A DNA stretch of 31,185 nt from CAZGAH01 sp964523295 (GTDB lineage: Bacteria; Desulfobacterota; Desulfovibrionia; Desulfovibrionales; Desulfovibrionaceae), in the NCBI GenBank assembly GCA_964523295.1, contig CAZGAH010000051.1:1-31185 (forward strand). The letters are read 5' to 3'. The first letter of the stretch is position 1; the number at the start of each line of letters is the position of its first letter. Shown here piece after piece: positions 7,577 through 16,206 of the stretch. The notes below the pieces were generated by a model. That model saw only the letters and a list, made by a program, of their open reading frames with translations, had not been told where the DNA came from and made no database searches. Both the position numbers and the translations under genes were made by a program.

Positions 7577-9493
7577 TTACTGGCCGCCGCCAGGTTGGTT
7601 TTTCGGTCCGAAGGCCTGTTCCAGGGCCTTGTCCATCTGCCCCGGAGAAAAGAGGTCGCGCAGGACCAAAGGAGCCCGGCTGTCGTCGCCGCTCGGGAAC
7701 AGGGCGACCACGGGAATGCTCTGGCTCCCCAGCGCGCGCAGCAAGGCCTGGGCGAAGGGGTTGTCTTCGGTCAGATCGGCGCGCAAAAAGGTCAGCCCGT
7801 AGCGCGTCTTCCATTCTTCCACGCGGCCGTCGGACAGCGTGGTCTGTTCGAGCACCTTGCAGTTCGGGCACCAGTCGGCGGTAAAATCGATCACAAAGGG
7901 CTGTCGCGACAGCAGCGTCTCGAACACCTCCGGCCGGAACTCCTGCCAGTGCGGCTCGGCTTGCGGCGGCCGTACGGCCCAGAAGGCCACGCCGGCCACC
8001 AGCAGTACGGCCAGGCCGCGTACCGCCAGCCGTCTGCGCCACGTATGCGACAAATTGGTCCATTGCCCCCACATCCAGGCCGCAAAGGCCGTGGTCCACA
8101 ACAACGTCAGCCCGGGCAACAGATAATTCTGCGGCAGGATGTTGAGCAGGTAGATGCACGTGGCCATGAGAAAAAAACCTACCAGCTTCTCGAGATGCCC
8201 GGTCCAGGCGCCGGGCTTGGGAAACAGCCGGATCAGCCGCGGATTCAGGGCCATAAGCAGATAGGGCGAGGCCATGCCCAGACCGATGCAGAGAAAAACC
8301 GAGATCACGGTTGCCGGCGACTGGGACAGGGTCCAGCCCAGTACGCCGCCAAGCAGCGGGCCGCTGCACGGCGTAGCCAGCAGGGTTGCCAGAAACCCGG
8401 TGAACAGAGCCTGGGTCCTCGGCTTGTCGGCGACGTCCGGGCCGCTCTTGAAATCCACCACAGGCAGATTGAACAGTCCGAACAGACTCAGTCCCAGCGG
8501 GAAAACCACGGCCGTAAGCGCCAGAACTACCTCCGGCTTCTGGAAGAGCTGCCCCCAGGCCAGGTCCACGGACCCCAACACCAGCGCGAGCAGCAGGAAG
8601 TAGCACATCACGCCCACGGAAAAGAATACCGTATGCTCGCGAAAAATCGCAACCCGCCGCCGCTCGTCGCGTATCGACCCGGCTGCGAAGATCGCCGAAA
8701 GCTTCAGGCTCACGACCGGGAGCACGCAGGGCATGAAATTGAGGATCAATCCGGCCAGAAATCCCAGCAACGCGGCCTTGCCATGGCCTGTCACCTCCAG
8801 GCCGGGCTGAAAAAAACGGGGGCTGAGCTCCGGCAACGCAACAGAGGCAGGACCCGGCGCCTTTGTGCTGGCCGGTAACGCGACAGCCGGGCCGGGCGAC
8901 GCGATTGTTGTCGTGGCCTCGCCCTTCGTGGCGGCAGGGGCTCCGCTCGCGCTACGGTAGATCGGCCACCAGGACTGCCGTTGCGCCAGAGGCAAGGCCG
9001 CACCGTCGATGTCCTCCCAGCGCTCGCGGATGCTGGCATTCACCGGCCAGCAACTGCTGTCCGAGCAAAGCAGCATGTGCAGCGTGCCCTCGACCTCCAG
9101 CGCCGGCGCGGCGGAACCAGCCTCGACGAACAGGGGCGTTGCGCTGCTGTAGACGTTGATGCGCTTGGCGGGATTGAGCATGTCCGGCTGCGGCGTACCT
9201 GGAGGATACACGACGTGCAAAGCGCGTCCCGCAGCCCGCTCGGTCAGCCGCAGAACCGTCGGCATGCCGCTCCCGCCGGCCTCGTGCGCGTAGGCGTAAA
9301 TCCCCGGATCGGGCGTCAGCCAGAACACAGCCAGCAGCCCCGATCCCGGAACTCCGGCCTCATCCGGCAGGGCGAAAAGCTCCCACGAGACATTGAACGG
9401 CGGGTTGGGCAGCTCGGCGCAGTCGGAGCCGGAGGGCGCCAGCAGGGCCAGTAACAGCAACACGGGAAGGAGAGACGCGCGTACGCGATACAT
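7577..9493 (-). CDS. dsbD: Thiol:disulfide interchange protein DsbD
   Basis: A 638-residue inner-membrane reductase that carries electrons from cytosolic thioredoxin to periplasmic partners, for example for cytochrome c maturation and disulfide repair. Order seen: signal peptide (about 1-22, starting MYRVRASLLPVLLLLALLA); periplasmic N-terminal domain with Cys143 and Cys148 (CSDSSCWP); an eight-helix-type membrane domain with redox cysteines in NFMPCVLPV (Cys256) and ATPCSGP (Cys376); and a C-terminal thioredoxin domain with WCPNC (Cys542, Cys545). All six redox cysteines are present. I place the start at 9493 because the signal peptide begins there; the frame is open upstream to 9598 but the extra residues look non-coding. 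The ribosome site is weak. A linker of Ala, Pro and Thr separates the first two domains. The assignment is secure. Confidence 0.95.
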   Translation of the reverse strand: MYRVRASLLPVLLLLALLAPSGSDCAELPNPPFNVSWELFALPDEAGVPGSGLLAVFWLTPDPGIYAYAHEAGGSGMPTVLRLTERAAGRALHVVYPPGTPQPDMLNPAKRINVYSSATPLFVEAGSAAPALEVEGTLHMLLCSDSSCWPVNASIRERWEDIDGAALPLAQRQSWWPIYRSASGAPAATKGEATTTIASPGPAVALPASTKAPGPASVALPELSPRFFQPGLEVTGHGKAALLGFLAGLILNFMPCVLPVVSLKLSAIFAAGSIRDERRRVAIFREHTVFFSVGVMCYFLLLALVLGSVDLAWGQLFQKPEVVLALTAVVFPLGLSLFGLFNLPVVDFKSGPDVADKPRTQALFTGFLATLLATPCSGPLLGGVLGWTLSQSPATVISVFLCIGLGMASPYLLMALNPRLIRLFPKPGAWTGHLEKLVGFFLMATCIYLLNILPQNYLLPGLTLLWTTAFAAWMWGQWTNLSHTWRRRLAVRGLAVLLVAGVAFWAVRPPQAEPHWQEFRPEVFETLLSRQPFVIDFTADWCPNCKVLEQTTLSDGRVEEWKTRYGLTFLRADLTEDNPFAQALLRALGSQSIPVVALFPSGDDSRAPLVLRDLFSPGQMDKALEQAFGPKNQPGGGQ

Positions 9494-9567
9494 CGCGTTC
9501 AGATACCCGGTTCGCGGAAAAAAGGCCAGTGCCGGGGCGCCAGGCAGTCGGAGTCGGAGCCCCGGGC

Positions 9568-9753
9568 CTAGCTCAACAGCTGGGTCTGCTTCGAGCACGC
9601 CTTGCAGGTGAAGCTCATGGCCTGCGCATCGGGTTTCGGGCTGAGCGTTCCTTGCGTCACCTTATGACACCCCAGACAATACCGCTCGTGCAGTTCTTCG
9701 CACTGCATGCCGAAGAGCCGTTTCAAAAATGCCCAGAATCCAGTCTCGGCCAT
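9568..9753 (-). CDS. Small four-cysteine (zinc-ribbon-like) protein
   Basis: A 61-residue protein with two CxxC pairs (Cys26/Cys29 in CLGC and Cys50/Cys53 in CKAC), 20 residues apart, as in a treble-clef or zinc-ribbon metal site. There is an extra Cys18 and a short amphipathic or hydrophobic N-terminus (GFWAFLKRLFGM). The ATG at 9753 follows GGAGG at a spacing of eight bases, which supports a real gene despite its size. It precedes dsbD by 74 bases on the same strand and is probably the first gene of that cluster. I do not recognise a named family. It most likely binds zinc. Being next to DsbD raises the question of whether its cysteines are redox-active instead. Confidence 0.72.
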   Translation of the reverse strand: MAETGFWAFLKRLFGMQCEELHERYCLGCHKVTQGTLSPKPDAQAMSFTCKACSKQTQLLS

Positions 9754-10164
9754 GGCGCACGCCTCCGGTGGCTAAAAGGAAAGAAGATGGTGTCTGCCGA
9801 ACAGCTACTCCTGCGACCGCTGACCCTGACCCGGTCAAGTTCAGCTATTTTGTGGAAACAGATAATCCGAATACCGCGGCAGGGCAATGGCTTGAACCAT
9901 TTTTTTTCAAGAAATTTTTCCCGCGGCCCCTCCGGACAGGACTTCGTTCCAGCGCAGCAGCGGCGTAGCGCACATTGGGCGCCCCCAAACCGGTGGTCCG
10001 GGAGCGGGTGTCGGCGAAGGCCCCATGCGCAGCGGCGTCGGTTCGCGGATTGCTTATTCGATCGTTTGACCATACACAGCTGCGGGAGAGCGCGACGCCG
10101 GGGATTCGGCTCGTCGTCGATACAAACCCCGGACGCGCGGCCGTGATCGGCTGGCGGGAAACCC
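9754..10164. other. Divergent intergenic region without a recognised gene
   Basis: About 410 bases separate the minus-strand Zn-ribbon gene from plus-strand hemW, so promoters for both must lie here, but no clear sigma70 pair can be picked. A T-rich stretch near 9900-9915 follows a short AATGG/CCATT stem, a weak terminator-like element. CCGCGG occurs on both sides of it. Open frames across this stretch have no homology I recognise and unusual composition. Confidence 0.5.
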
Positions 10165-11295
10165 ATGCTTGTTTACATCCACGTACCCTTCTGCCGTCGC
10201 AAGTGCGACTACTGCGCGTTTTATTCCCAGGAATTCACGCTCGACGGCCTGGAGCTGTATTGCCGGACCCTCGACGTGGAGCTGGCGTACTGGCGCCGCA
10301 CCCTCGGCAGCATTACTGCCGAGACCGTGTATGTCGGCGGCGGTACGCCCAGCATGTTGCCGTCGTGGGCCCTGACCGGTTTTTTTTCCGGCATTGCGCG
10401 TACGTTCGCGCTCGCGCAGGATCTGGAGTGGAGCTTCGAATGCAACCCGGAGAGCGGCGCCGACCTGGACTATCTGCGCGAGTTACGCCGGTATGGCGTC
10501 AATCGCCTGAGTCTGGGCGTGCAGAGTTTTTCGGACGAGAACCTGGCAGCCCTGGGGCGCGTGCATCAGGCACGGCAGGCGCTCCAGGCCTATCATAACG
10601 CCCGTGAGGCAGGGTTCGGGAACATCAGCCTCGACCTGATCTGGGGGCTGCCCGGTCAACGGATCAAACTGTGGATGGATGAACTCAAGATCGTCGTCAA
10701 ACTCGCGCCGGAGCATCTCTCGGCCTACGGTCTGAGCCTGGAGCCGGGCACGCCGCTGGCCGAACGCTGGGATCGCGGCGAATTCGAGCTGCCCCCGGAG
10801 GACGAGCAGGCGCGCATGTTCGTCTACGGGGCCGAATACCTCGAAGCCCATGGCTATCTGCAGTACGAGATATCCAACTTCGCCCGTATGGGCTTTGCCT
10901 GCCGCCACAACATCGGCTACTGGGAGGGCGAAGAATATCTCGGGCTGGGGCCCTCGGCCGTGTCCTGCGTGGCCGGGCGTCGCTGGCAAAATCCCTCGGA
11001 CCTGGCGGCCTGGAGCGAGGCCGTACGGGCGGAGCGTCTGGACGCCGGGGCGGAGACACTCTCCCTGCAAGCCCGGCTGCGCGAGCTGATCATGCTTCGC
11101 CTGCGCACCGCGCGCGGGCTGCGGCTCAAGGCCTACCGCGAGCTGACCGGCAAGGATTTTCTCCGCGAGCACGCCCGCCTGATCAAGGCCCTGCACCAGA
11201 ACGATCTCATCCGGCTCCAGAAGGGCTATCTGCGGCTGACCCGGACAGGCATGCTCGTTTCCAACACGATCATCGAACGCTTTTTCTCGAACTGA
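10165..11295 (+). CDS. hemW: HemW-type radical SAM protein (coproporphyrinogen III oxidase-like)
   Basis: A 376-residue radical SAM enzyme. The 4Fe-4S motif is at the extreme N-terminus: HVPFCRRKCDYCAF with Cys10, Cys14 and Cys17. Further HemN/HemW blocks are YVGGGTPSMLP, FECNPES, NRLSLGVQSF, ISLDLIWGLPGQ and LSAYGLSLEPGTPL, followed by the C-terminal HemW domain. The short N-terminus before the cysteines and the CxxxCxxC spacing fit HemW, a heme-binding chaperone that inserts heme into respiratory enzymes, rather than HemN, the oxygen-independent coproporphyrinogen oxidase. Older annotations call such proteins oxidases. The ATG at 10165 is the only sensible start; its ribosome site is weak. 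It converges on the RidA gene, and the 81 bases between hold no strong terminator. Confidence 0.92.
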   Translation: MLVYIHVPFCRRKCDYCAFYSQEFTLDGLELYCRTLDVELAYWRRTLGSITAETVYVGGGTPSMLPSWALTGFFSGIARTFALAQDLEWSFECNPESGADLDYLRELRRYGVNRLSLGVQSFSDENLAALGRVHQARQALQAYHNAREAGFGNISLDLIWGLPGQRIKLWMDELKIVVKLAPEHLSAYGLSLEPGTPLAERWDRGEFELPPEDEQARMFVYGAEYLEAHGYLQYEISNFARMGFACRHNIGYWEGEEYLGLGPSAVSCVAGRRWQNPSDLAAWSEAVRAERLDAGAETLSLQARLRELIMLRLRTARGLRLKAYRELTGKDFLREHARLIKALHQNDLIRLQKGYLRLTRTGMLVSNTIIERFFSN

Positions 11296-11376
11296 ACCCC
11301 GGCGCCGCGGCCCGACCGACCGCCCGCCGGACCGGAGAACAGCGGACGCGCGAGTCGGGCTGCACGGCAAAACGGT

Positions 11377-11991
11377 TCAGCGCTTAGCCACCATTTCTAT
11401 CTCCACGAGCGCATCCTTGGGCAGCCGGGACACTTCCATGGTGGCCCGCGCCGGGTACGGTGGCTGGAAATAGCTGGCGTAGACCTCGTTGACCGTCGGA
11501 AAATCGTCCATGTTCGTCAGGAACAGCGTTGTCTTGACCACGTGCGCGAGCGAAAGACCCGCGGCCTCGAGAATGGCCTTGGCGTTGCGTAGCGACTGGC
11601 TGGCCTGCCCGGCGGCTCCGCCTTCGGCCAGCTGCCCGGTTGTGGGATGCAAAGGGACCTGCCCGGAGACGAAAAACAAATCCCCGGCCCAAACACCCTG
11701 GGCGTACGGCCCCACGGCCTTGGGTGCGTCGTCGGTGTGGACCACCTGTCGAAGCGTCATGCTTTTCTCCTTGGATGTTGGTGCAATAACCTGAATTGCG
11801 GCGGAAGGTGACGATGCGACGTCGCCGCTGCGGACGGTCGCTTCATTCCCGGAACCCGCCGTATCGACTGCTGTTCCGGACGCAGCCCAGGCAGTGTGCG
11901 CAACCTGCGACCAGGGCAAGGCGTACAGAAGGCACACGAGCAGCACTCCGTTCAGAACGCGCGCAACAGTGCGGCAAGGGCAAGCAATCAT
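11377..11991 (-). CDS. ridA: RidA-family protein with an apparent secretory N-terminal extension
   Basis: RidA proteins deaminate reactive enamine/imine intermediates of amino-acid metabolism, normally in the cytosol. From the internal ATG at 11760 the protein is 127 residues, the standard length, with the catalytic Arg at its canonical position 105 (PYPARATMEVSRLP) and Glu120. That start has AAGGAG six bases upstream. Yet the same frame extends to an ATG at 11991 with an even better ribosome site, GGAGGTGAT (11997-12005). It adds 77 residues: a signal-peptide-like N-terminus (Arg residues, then VLNGVLLVCLLYALPW, with a likely cut near AWA-AS) and a low-complexity Ala/Ser/Gly linker. I report the long form. 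Both forms may be made, one exported and one cytosolic, or the extension may be a fused lipoprotein/exported-protein remnant. The gene converges with hemW. Confidence 0.85.
   Translation of the reverse strand: MIACPCRTVARVLNGVLLVCLLYALPWSQVAHTAWAASGTAVDTAGSGNEATVRSGDVASSPSAAIQVIAPTSKEKSMTLRQVVHTDDAPKAVGPYAQGVWAGDLFFVSGQVPLHPTTGQLAEGGAAGQASQSLRNAKAILEAAGLSLAHVVKTTLFLTNMDDFPTVNEVYASYFQPPYPARATMEVSRLPKDALVEIEMVAKR
11767..11772 (-). promoter_or_regulatory. Internal ribosome binding site for the short RidA
   Basis: AAGGAG on the minus strand, six bases before the internal ATG at 11760, gives a normal-length RidA. It competes with the stronger upstream site GGAGGTGAT at 11997-12005 that serves the long, signal-peptide form. 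Both sites are in the same frame, so the gene could yield two proteins. Confidence 0.5.
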
Positions 11992-12034
11992 GCCGAATCA
12001 CCTCCCACGTAGGACATAGCCATTCGAAATCCCT

Positions 12035-12062
12035 ACAATAGAGACTCCATTCTGGCCGTCAC
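12035..12062 (-). promoter_or_regulatory. Possible promoter of the long RidA transcript
   Basis: On the minus strand GTGACG (12062-12057), a 16-base spacer and TATTGT (12040-12035) lie about 45-70 bases upstream of the long start at 11991. The -35 is a poor match. The rest of the gap up to the cobQ stop (to 12191) shows nothing certain. Confidence 0.3.
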
Positions 12063-12191
12063 GGCTCCTAGCATGAGCGCCGGCTCAATACAAGGCTCGG
12101 CATGAATCGGATTTCACCATCGCCGCATCCGTGCCCGCGGCTCACTCCGGTTTCACGACCGGGGCGATGTGGCAGATCGGACGCCGGGCGG

Positions 12192-13745
12192 TTAGCGCAG
12201 TCCCAGGCGTTGGTAGATGCAACGCCAGTCCGTATGCTTGCGTACCAGGTCGGCCAGCCGGTCCAGGGCCGGTTCCAGACTGTAGGGAGCGACGACGCGG
12301 CCCAGAGGAGGAAGGCCTTTGGCACTGCGCAGTCGGTCGACGAACCAGCGGCGAAAGGTGTCGTCGTCGAAAACGCCGTGTACGTAGCTGCCCCAGACGC
12401 GGTGTTGGGAGCTGGCGTAGCCCAGAGCGCGGCCGTCGGCGCTTTCCACGGCCACGCGCGTCTGCGGGTCTGTCGGGGTGCTGCGCCCGTGGTGGATTTC
12501 GTAGCCCGTCACCGGCAGTCCGCTGTCCAGGTGCCGGCCCTGCACCCGCATAAGGATTTTTTCGGCCTTGAACGAGGTCTCCAGCGGCAGCAGCCCGAGT
12601 CCCCGGGCCGTGCTCGCGGCCGAGTCCACGCCGTCGGCGTCGGCGATGCGTTCGCCCAGCATCTGCATGCCGGCACAGATGCCCACGATTTCGGTGCTCC
12701 CGGTTTCAGCCAGAGCCGTGATCGCCGCGGCCAGCCCTGTTGCCCGCAGCTTCGCCAGGTCCGCCAGTGTGGATTTGCTGCCCGGCAGGATCACCGCGTC
12801 GGGCGGATTGGCGACGTCGATATCCTCCACGCGGCGCAGCAGCTGGAGCCGGACGTCCGGCTCGGCGCGCAGGGCGTCGAGGTCGGTGAAATTGGCAATG
12901 CGCGGCAGATCGACCAGGGCGATGCAGACCTCGCCCTCGCCGGACGGCGCACGAGTCCCCTGCTCCTTCAGGCCGACCGAATCCTCCTCCGGCAGGCCCA
13001 GCGGCGAAAGATAGGGCACCACGCCGAAGAATGGCCTGTCCGTCCGCCGTTGCGTGAAGTCCAGGGCCGGATCGAGCAGACTGACATCGCCGCGGAAGCG
13101 ATTGACCAGAAAGCCGGCGACCAGGTCGCGCTCCCACGGGTCAAGCAGCTCCATGGTGCCCACCAGCGAGGCGAAGACGCCGCCCCGGTCTATGTCGCCG
13201 ACGAGCAGCACCATAGCGCTGGCATGTGCGGCCATGGCCATGTTGACGATGTCGTGCGCCTTGAGATTGATCTCGGCCGGACTGCCGGCGCCTTCGAGCA
13301 CCATGACCTCGTGTTCGGCGGCAAGCTCGTCATAGGCGCGTTTAGCCAGGGCAAAGGCCTCGGGCTTGTAGCGGATGTAGGTCGCGACATCCATGCGTCC
13401 GACCGGACGCCCCAGGACGACGACCTGCGCGCCCGTGTCGGACGAGGGCTTGAGCAGCACCGGATTCATCCTGGCATCGGGCTCGAGCCGGCAGGCTGCC
13501 GCCTGCGTTGCCTGAGCCCGGCCGATCTCCCGTCCGTCCGGCGTGACGTAGGAATTCAGGGACATGTTCTGCGCCTTGAAGGGCGCGACCCGGAAGCCGT
13601 CCTGCAGCAACATGCGGCAAAAGGCCGCGGTGAGCACACTTTTGCCCGCGTGCGAGCTTGTGCCTTGAAACATCAAGGCCGGGGTCTTTCTTTTGCGCGT
13701 AGTTACGGTTACCATGGTTCCGGTCCAGTCAGAGTGTTTCACCAT
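12192..13745 (-). CDS. cobQ: Adenosylcobyric acid synthase (glutamine-hydrolysing)
   Basis: Amidates side chains b, d, e and g of adenosylcobyrinic a,c-diamide using glutamine and ATP, a late step in cobalamin synthesis, in the cytosol. The 517-residue protein has the synthetase domain first: MFQGTSSHAGKS (25-36), FKAQNMSLNSYVT (56-68), VLEGAGSPAEINL (149-161) and LVGDIDRGGVFASL (181-194). A class I glutamine amidotransferase-like domain follows, with Cys357 in VGICAGMQMLG and His456 in YVHGVFD. Length and motifs are normal. ATG at 13715 (residue 11) is an equally possible start; neither has a strong ribosome site. The gene is divergent from the STAS-kinase gene with only 26 bases between. 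No cobalamin riboswitch is visible upstream, and no other cobalamin gene lies in the window. Confidence 0.95.
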   Translation of the reverse strand: MVKHSDWTGTMVTVTTRKRKTPALMFQGTSSHAGKSVLTAAFCRMLLQDGFRVAPFKAQNMSLNSYVTPDGREIGRAQATQAAACRLEPDARMNPVLLKPSSDTGAQVVVLGRPVGRMDVATYIRYKPEAFALAKRAYDELAAEHEVMVLEGAGSPAEINLKAHDIVNMAMAAHASAMVLLVGDIDRGGVFASLVGTMELLDPWERDLVAGFLVNRFRGDVSLLDPALDFTQRRTDRPFFGVVPYLSPLGLPEEDSVGLKEQGTRAPSGEGEVCIALVDLPRIANFTDLDALRAEPDVRLQLLRRVEDIDVANPPDAVILPGSKSTLADLAKLRATGLAAAITALAETGSTEIVGICAGMQMLGERIADADGVDSAASTARGLGLLPLETSFKAEKILMRVQGRHLDSGLPVTGYEIHHGRSTPTDPQTRVAVESADGRALGYASSQHRVWGSYVHGVFDDDTFRRWFVDRLRSAKGLPPLGRVVAPYSLEPALDRLADLVRKHTDWRCIYQRLGLR

Positions 13746-13771
13746 CAGCCCCGCAATGAGAGGACGCCTCG

Positions 13772-16054
13772 ATGCTTACGGTTACGCTCACGCATGACGC
13801 CGCTGTCGCGCAGGTCAGATTGTCCGGTCGCCTGGATGCCGCGGGCGCCCCTGTTTTCGATCACGAGCTGGCGGCTCTGCCAGCATCCACGCGCTCCATA
13901 CTCCTGGATTGCGGCGAGGTCGAGTACCTTTCCAGCGCCGGCCTGCGCTCGCTGATCAGCCTGGCCAAGCGGATCAAGCCCAACCAGGGAGAGATTACGC
14001 TGTGCGCGCTCAAGCCGTTCGTCCGCCGGATTGTCGAACTCGCCGGCGTGCTCGGCTTTTTCCGCGTGGCCGATTCCTTCGAGCAGAGCTGCGCCGACGC
14101 CCGCCTGGCCTGCCAGCTGCAAACCGACGGTACGCCGGAATCGGCCTGCGGCCTCGGCCTGCGACTCGTGCCCGCTCCCCCGGCCGTTTCCCCGGGGGAA
14201 CTCTCGGCCGGCCGGGCGCGCCGGGGCAACGACCCCGGCGCGTGGGAACATCTTTCCCTGCAAGAGCTGGGCGTGGGGCTCGGTCTGGGAGGATTTGGCC
14301 AGGATCGGAAGCACGCGCGCGAGACCTTCGGACTCTTCCTCAGCGCCTGGCACGCTGCGGCGCTACTCCCCTCCGCTGCGGGTTCGCAGGTCGGGCCGGA
14401 GTTCATCACCACGGCCTCGCCGGAGGAGAGCAGCATGTACGTGGCCGGCGGCCTGAGCCTCGGCGGCGAACCGCAACTCCGGGCACTGCTGGCGTGCAAG
14501 ACGCCCGTCTCCCTGGACAGGCTGCTGCCCGAGCTGGCAGGCACGCTGCCCGGAGGCGATGCCGCGCCCTTGCGCGCCTTCGCCCTGCTCGGACGCGATC
14601 TGCGCCTGCTTGCTCCGGACGGACACCACGAGACCGCTGCTCCAGCCGCCTTTCTGCTCTGCCTGCTCGCCGGCGACAACGCCCCGGCCCTGCCAGGGCT
14701 TCCCTGGTCCCGCCTCGGCGAGCAGCGCTTTGTCGGCCTGGCCATAACGCTCGAAGCGCTGCCGGTGCGTCAGGAACTTGATTTGCAGACCGCGCTAGCG
14801 GCCGCGCTGGGCCTCGAGCACCTGGCCGACGCGACCCTGGTCTCAGCCCGAAGCACGCTACACGACGCGCAAATCTGGGCCTTTGCCCCGCAAACATTGC
14901 GCCCGGGCGATGAAAGCCGACTGCAGATCGTATTGCAAGGAGCGGCCCCGCTTCGCGAGGAATTCGAGGCCATTGTCCGGCGCATATACGGCGGCAGCGG
15001 TGGCGCGTCCAAGGTTGTGCTGGTGCCCTTGCATGGCGGGTTCTCCTCCTGCAATTTCTACGTCGAGAGCTTCGACCGCGACGGCAAGCGCCTCATCCCC
15101 ACGGTGCTCAAGCTGGGCGGACGCGACCTCATCCAGCGCGAGGAAGAGGCCTGCGCCAATTACGTCCGCAATTTCGTGCTCAACAATTCCACCGCCATCA
15201 TGGGCAGCGCAACGCAGGGCGACTTTGCCGGCCTGCGCTACAACTTTCTCGGCGTCACCGGCCAGGACGCCGCGCTGACCTGGCTGACCCGGCACTATCA
15301 GACACGCCCGGCCGAACAGCTCATTCCGCTCTTCGACCGCATCTTCACCAATATTCTCAAACCCTGGTACGGACAACCCAAGTGGGACCGGGTCCAGCTC
15401 TACCGCGACCATGATCCGGGCCGGATGTTCAGTTCCATCGAACAGGACGCACTACAGGAGCTCGGCATCTCATCCGACGATCCGCAGCTGCCCTGCCCGG
15501 AGCTGGGCCGTACGCTCTGCAATCCGTTCTGGTTTCTCAAGCACGTTTTTCCCGAGCGCGCCGCCAGGACCCGGCTGTGGTACACGTGCATCACGCACAA
15601 CGACCTGAACATGCAGAATATTCTGCTCGACGAGCGCGAAAACGTCTACATCATCGATTTCTCCGAAACCCGCCCGAACAACGCCGTGGCGGATTTCGCC
15701 CGACTTGAGCCCATCTTTCTTCTGGAAATGACGCGCGTGGACGATGAAGATATCGTTCCGCTCGTCCGCTTCATGGAGCAGTGGTACCAGGCCTCGAGCT
15801 GCCGCGAAATCCCGGCTTTCGTCTACGCGGGCAGCGACCCCATGGTGGCCAAGGCCCATGCGCTCATGACCCGCCTGCGCGACTACGCCGACCGGGTCAC
15901 CCTGTTCGAAACCGACCTGGTCCCCTATCTGCTCGCCGCCTTCGAATGGACCGTCTGCGTGGTGTCCTACGGCAGCGTCCCGGTCATCCGCAAACGGCTG
16001 GCCGCATACATGGCCGGGTTGCTCAGCGAGCGCATTGCCGCGCTCGATCCGTGA
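13772..16054 (+). CDS. STAS-domain / unknown middle region / APH-like kinase fusion
   Basis: A 760-residue predicted cytosolic regulator. Residues 1 to about 105 form a STAS domain like anti-sigma-factor antagonists, with the phosphorylatable serine region DCGEVEYLSSAGLRSL (Ser54/Ser55). Residues about 110-385 are Ala/Leu/Gly-rich and not recognised. Residues about 390-745 resemble the aminoglycoside phosphotransferase/choline-kinase fold: a candidate ATP-binding lysine in VLKLGG (Lys447), the catalytic loop HNDLNMQN (609-616, Asp611 and Asn616) and IIDFSE with metal-binding Asp629. No signal or membrane segment is seen. The fusion implies a phosphorylation switch: the kinase might act on the STAS serine, on a small molecule or on another protein. 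The PTS genes follow 152 bases later on the same strand. Domain calls at both ends are good; the function is unknown. Confidence 0.82.
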   Translation: MLTVTLTHDAAVAQVRLSGRLDAAGAPVFDHELAALPASTRSILLDCGEVEYLSSAGLRSLISLAKRIKPNQGEITLCALKPFVRRIVELAGVLGFFRVADSFEQSCADARLACQLQTDGTPESACGLGLRLVPAPPAVSPGELSAGRARRGNDPGAWEHLSLQELGVGLGLGGFGQDRKHARETFGLFLSAWHAAALLPSAAGSQVGPEFITTASPEESSMYVAGGLSLGGEPQLRALLACKTPVSLDRLLPELAGTLPGGDAAPLRAFALLGRDLRLLAPDGHHETAAPAAFLLCLLAGDNAPALPGLPWSRLGEQRFVGLAITLEALPVRQELDLQTALAAALGLEHLADATLVSARSTLHDAQIWAFAPQTLRPGDESRLQIVLQGAAPLREEFEAIVRRIYGGSGGASKVVLVPLHGGFSSCNFYVESFDRDGKRLIPTVLKLGGRDLIQREEEACANYVRNFVLNNSTAIMGSATQGDFAGLRYNFLGVTGQDAALTWLTRHYQTRPAEQLIPLFDRIFTNILKPWYGQPKWDRVQLYRDHDPGRMFSSIEQDALQELGISSDDPQLPCPELGRTLCNPFWFLKHVFPERAARTRLWYTCITHNDLNMQNILLDERENVYIIDFSETRPNNAVADFARLEPIFLLEMTRVDDEDIVPLVRFMEQWYQASSCREIPAFVYAGSDPMVAKAHALMTRLRDYADRVTLFETDLVPYLLAAFEWTVCVVSYGSVPVIRKRLAAYMAGLLSERIAALDP

Positions 16055-16206
16055 TCCGGCCCTGACCCATACGCCGGTCTCTGCGCAGCTGACGCAGTCT
16101 ATGTGCCGGGCAGGTATCGAGCGTCCGTGCTTGCACGCCGGTTACGGCTGTGGCATTGGTCTGACAAGGTCCGGCGACGGACAAAGGCACGCCGCAGGGA
16201 GGGAAC

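Noticed and set aside
13700..13771. Cobalamin riboswitch upstream of cobQ
   Set aside because: Only 26 bases separate the divergent genes, and no B12-box-like sequence is visible.
12102..13955. Plus-strand open frame of 617 codons opposite cobQ
   Set aside because: Shadow of cobQ, which has all catalytic motifs on the other strand.
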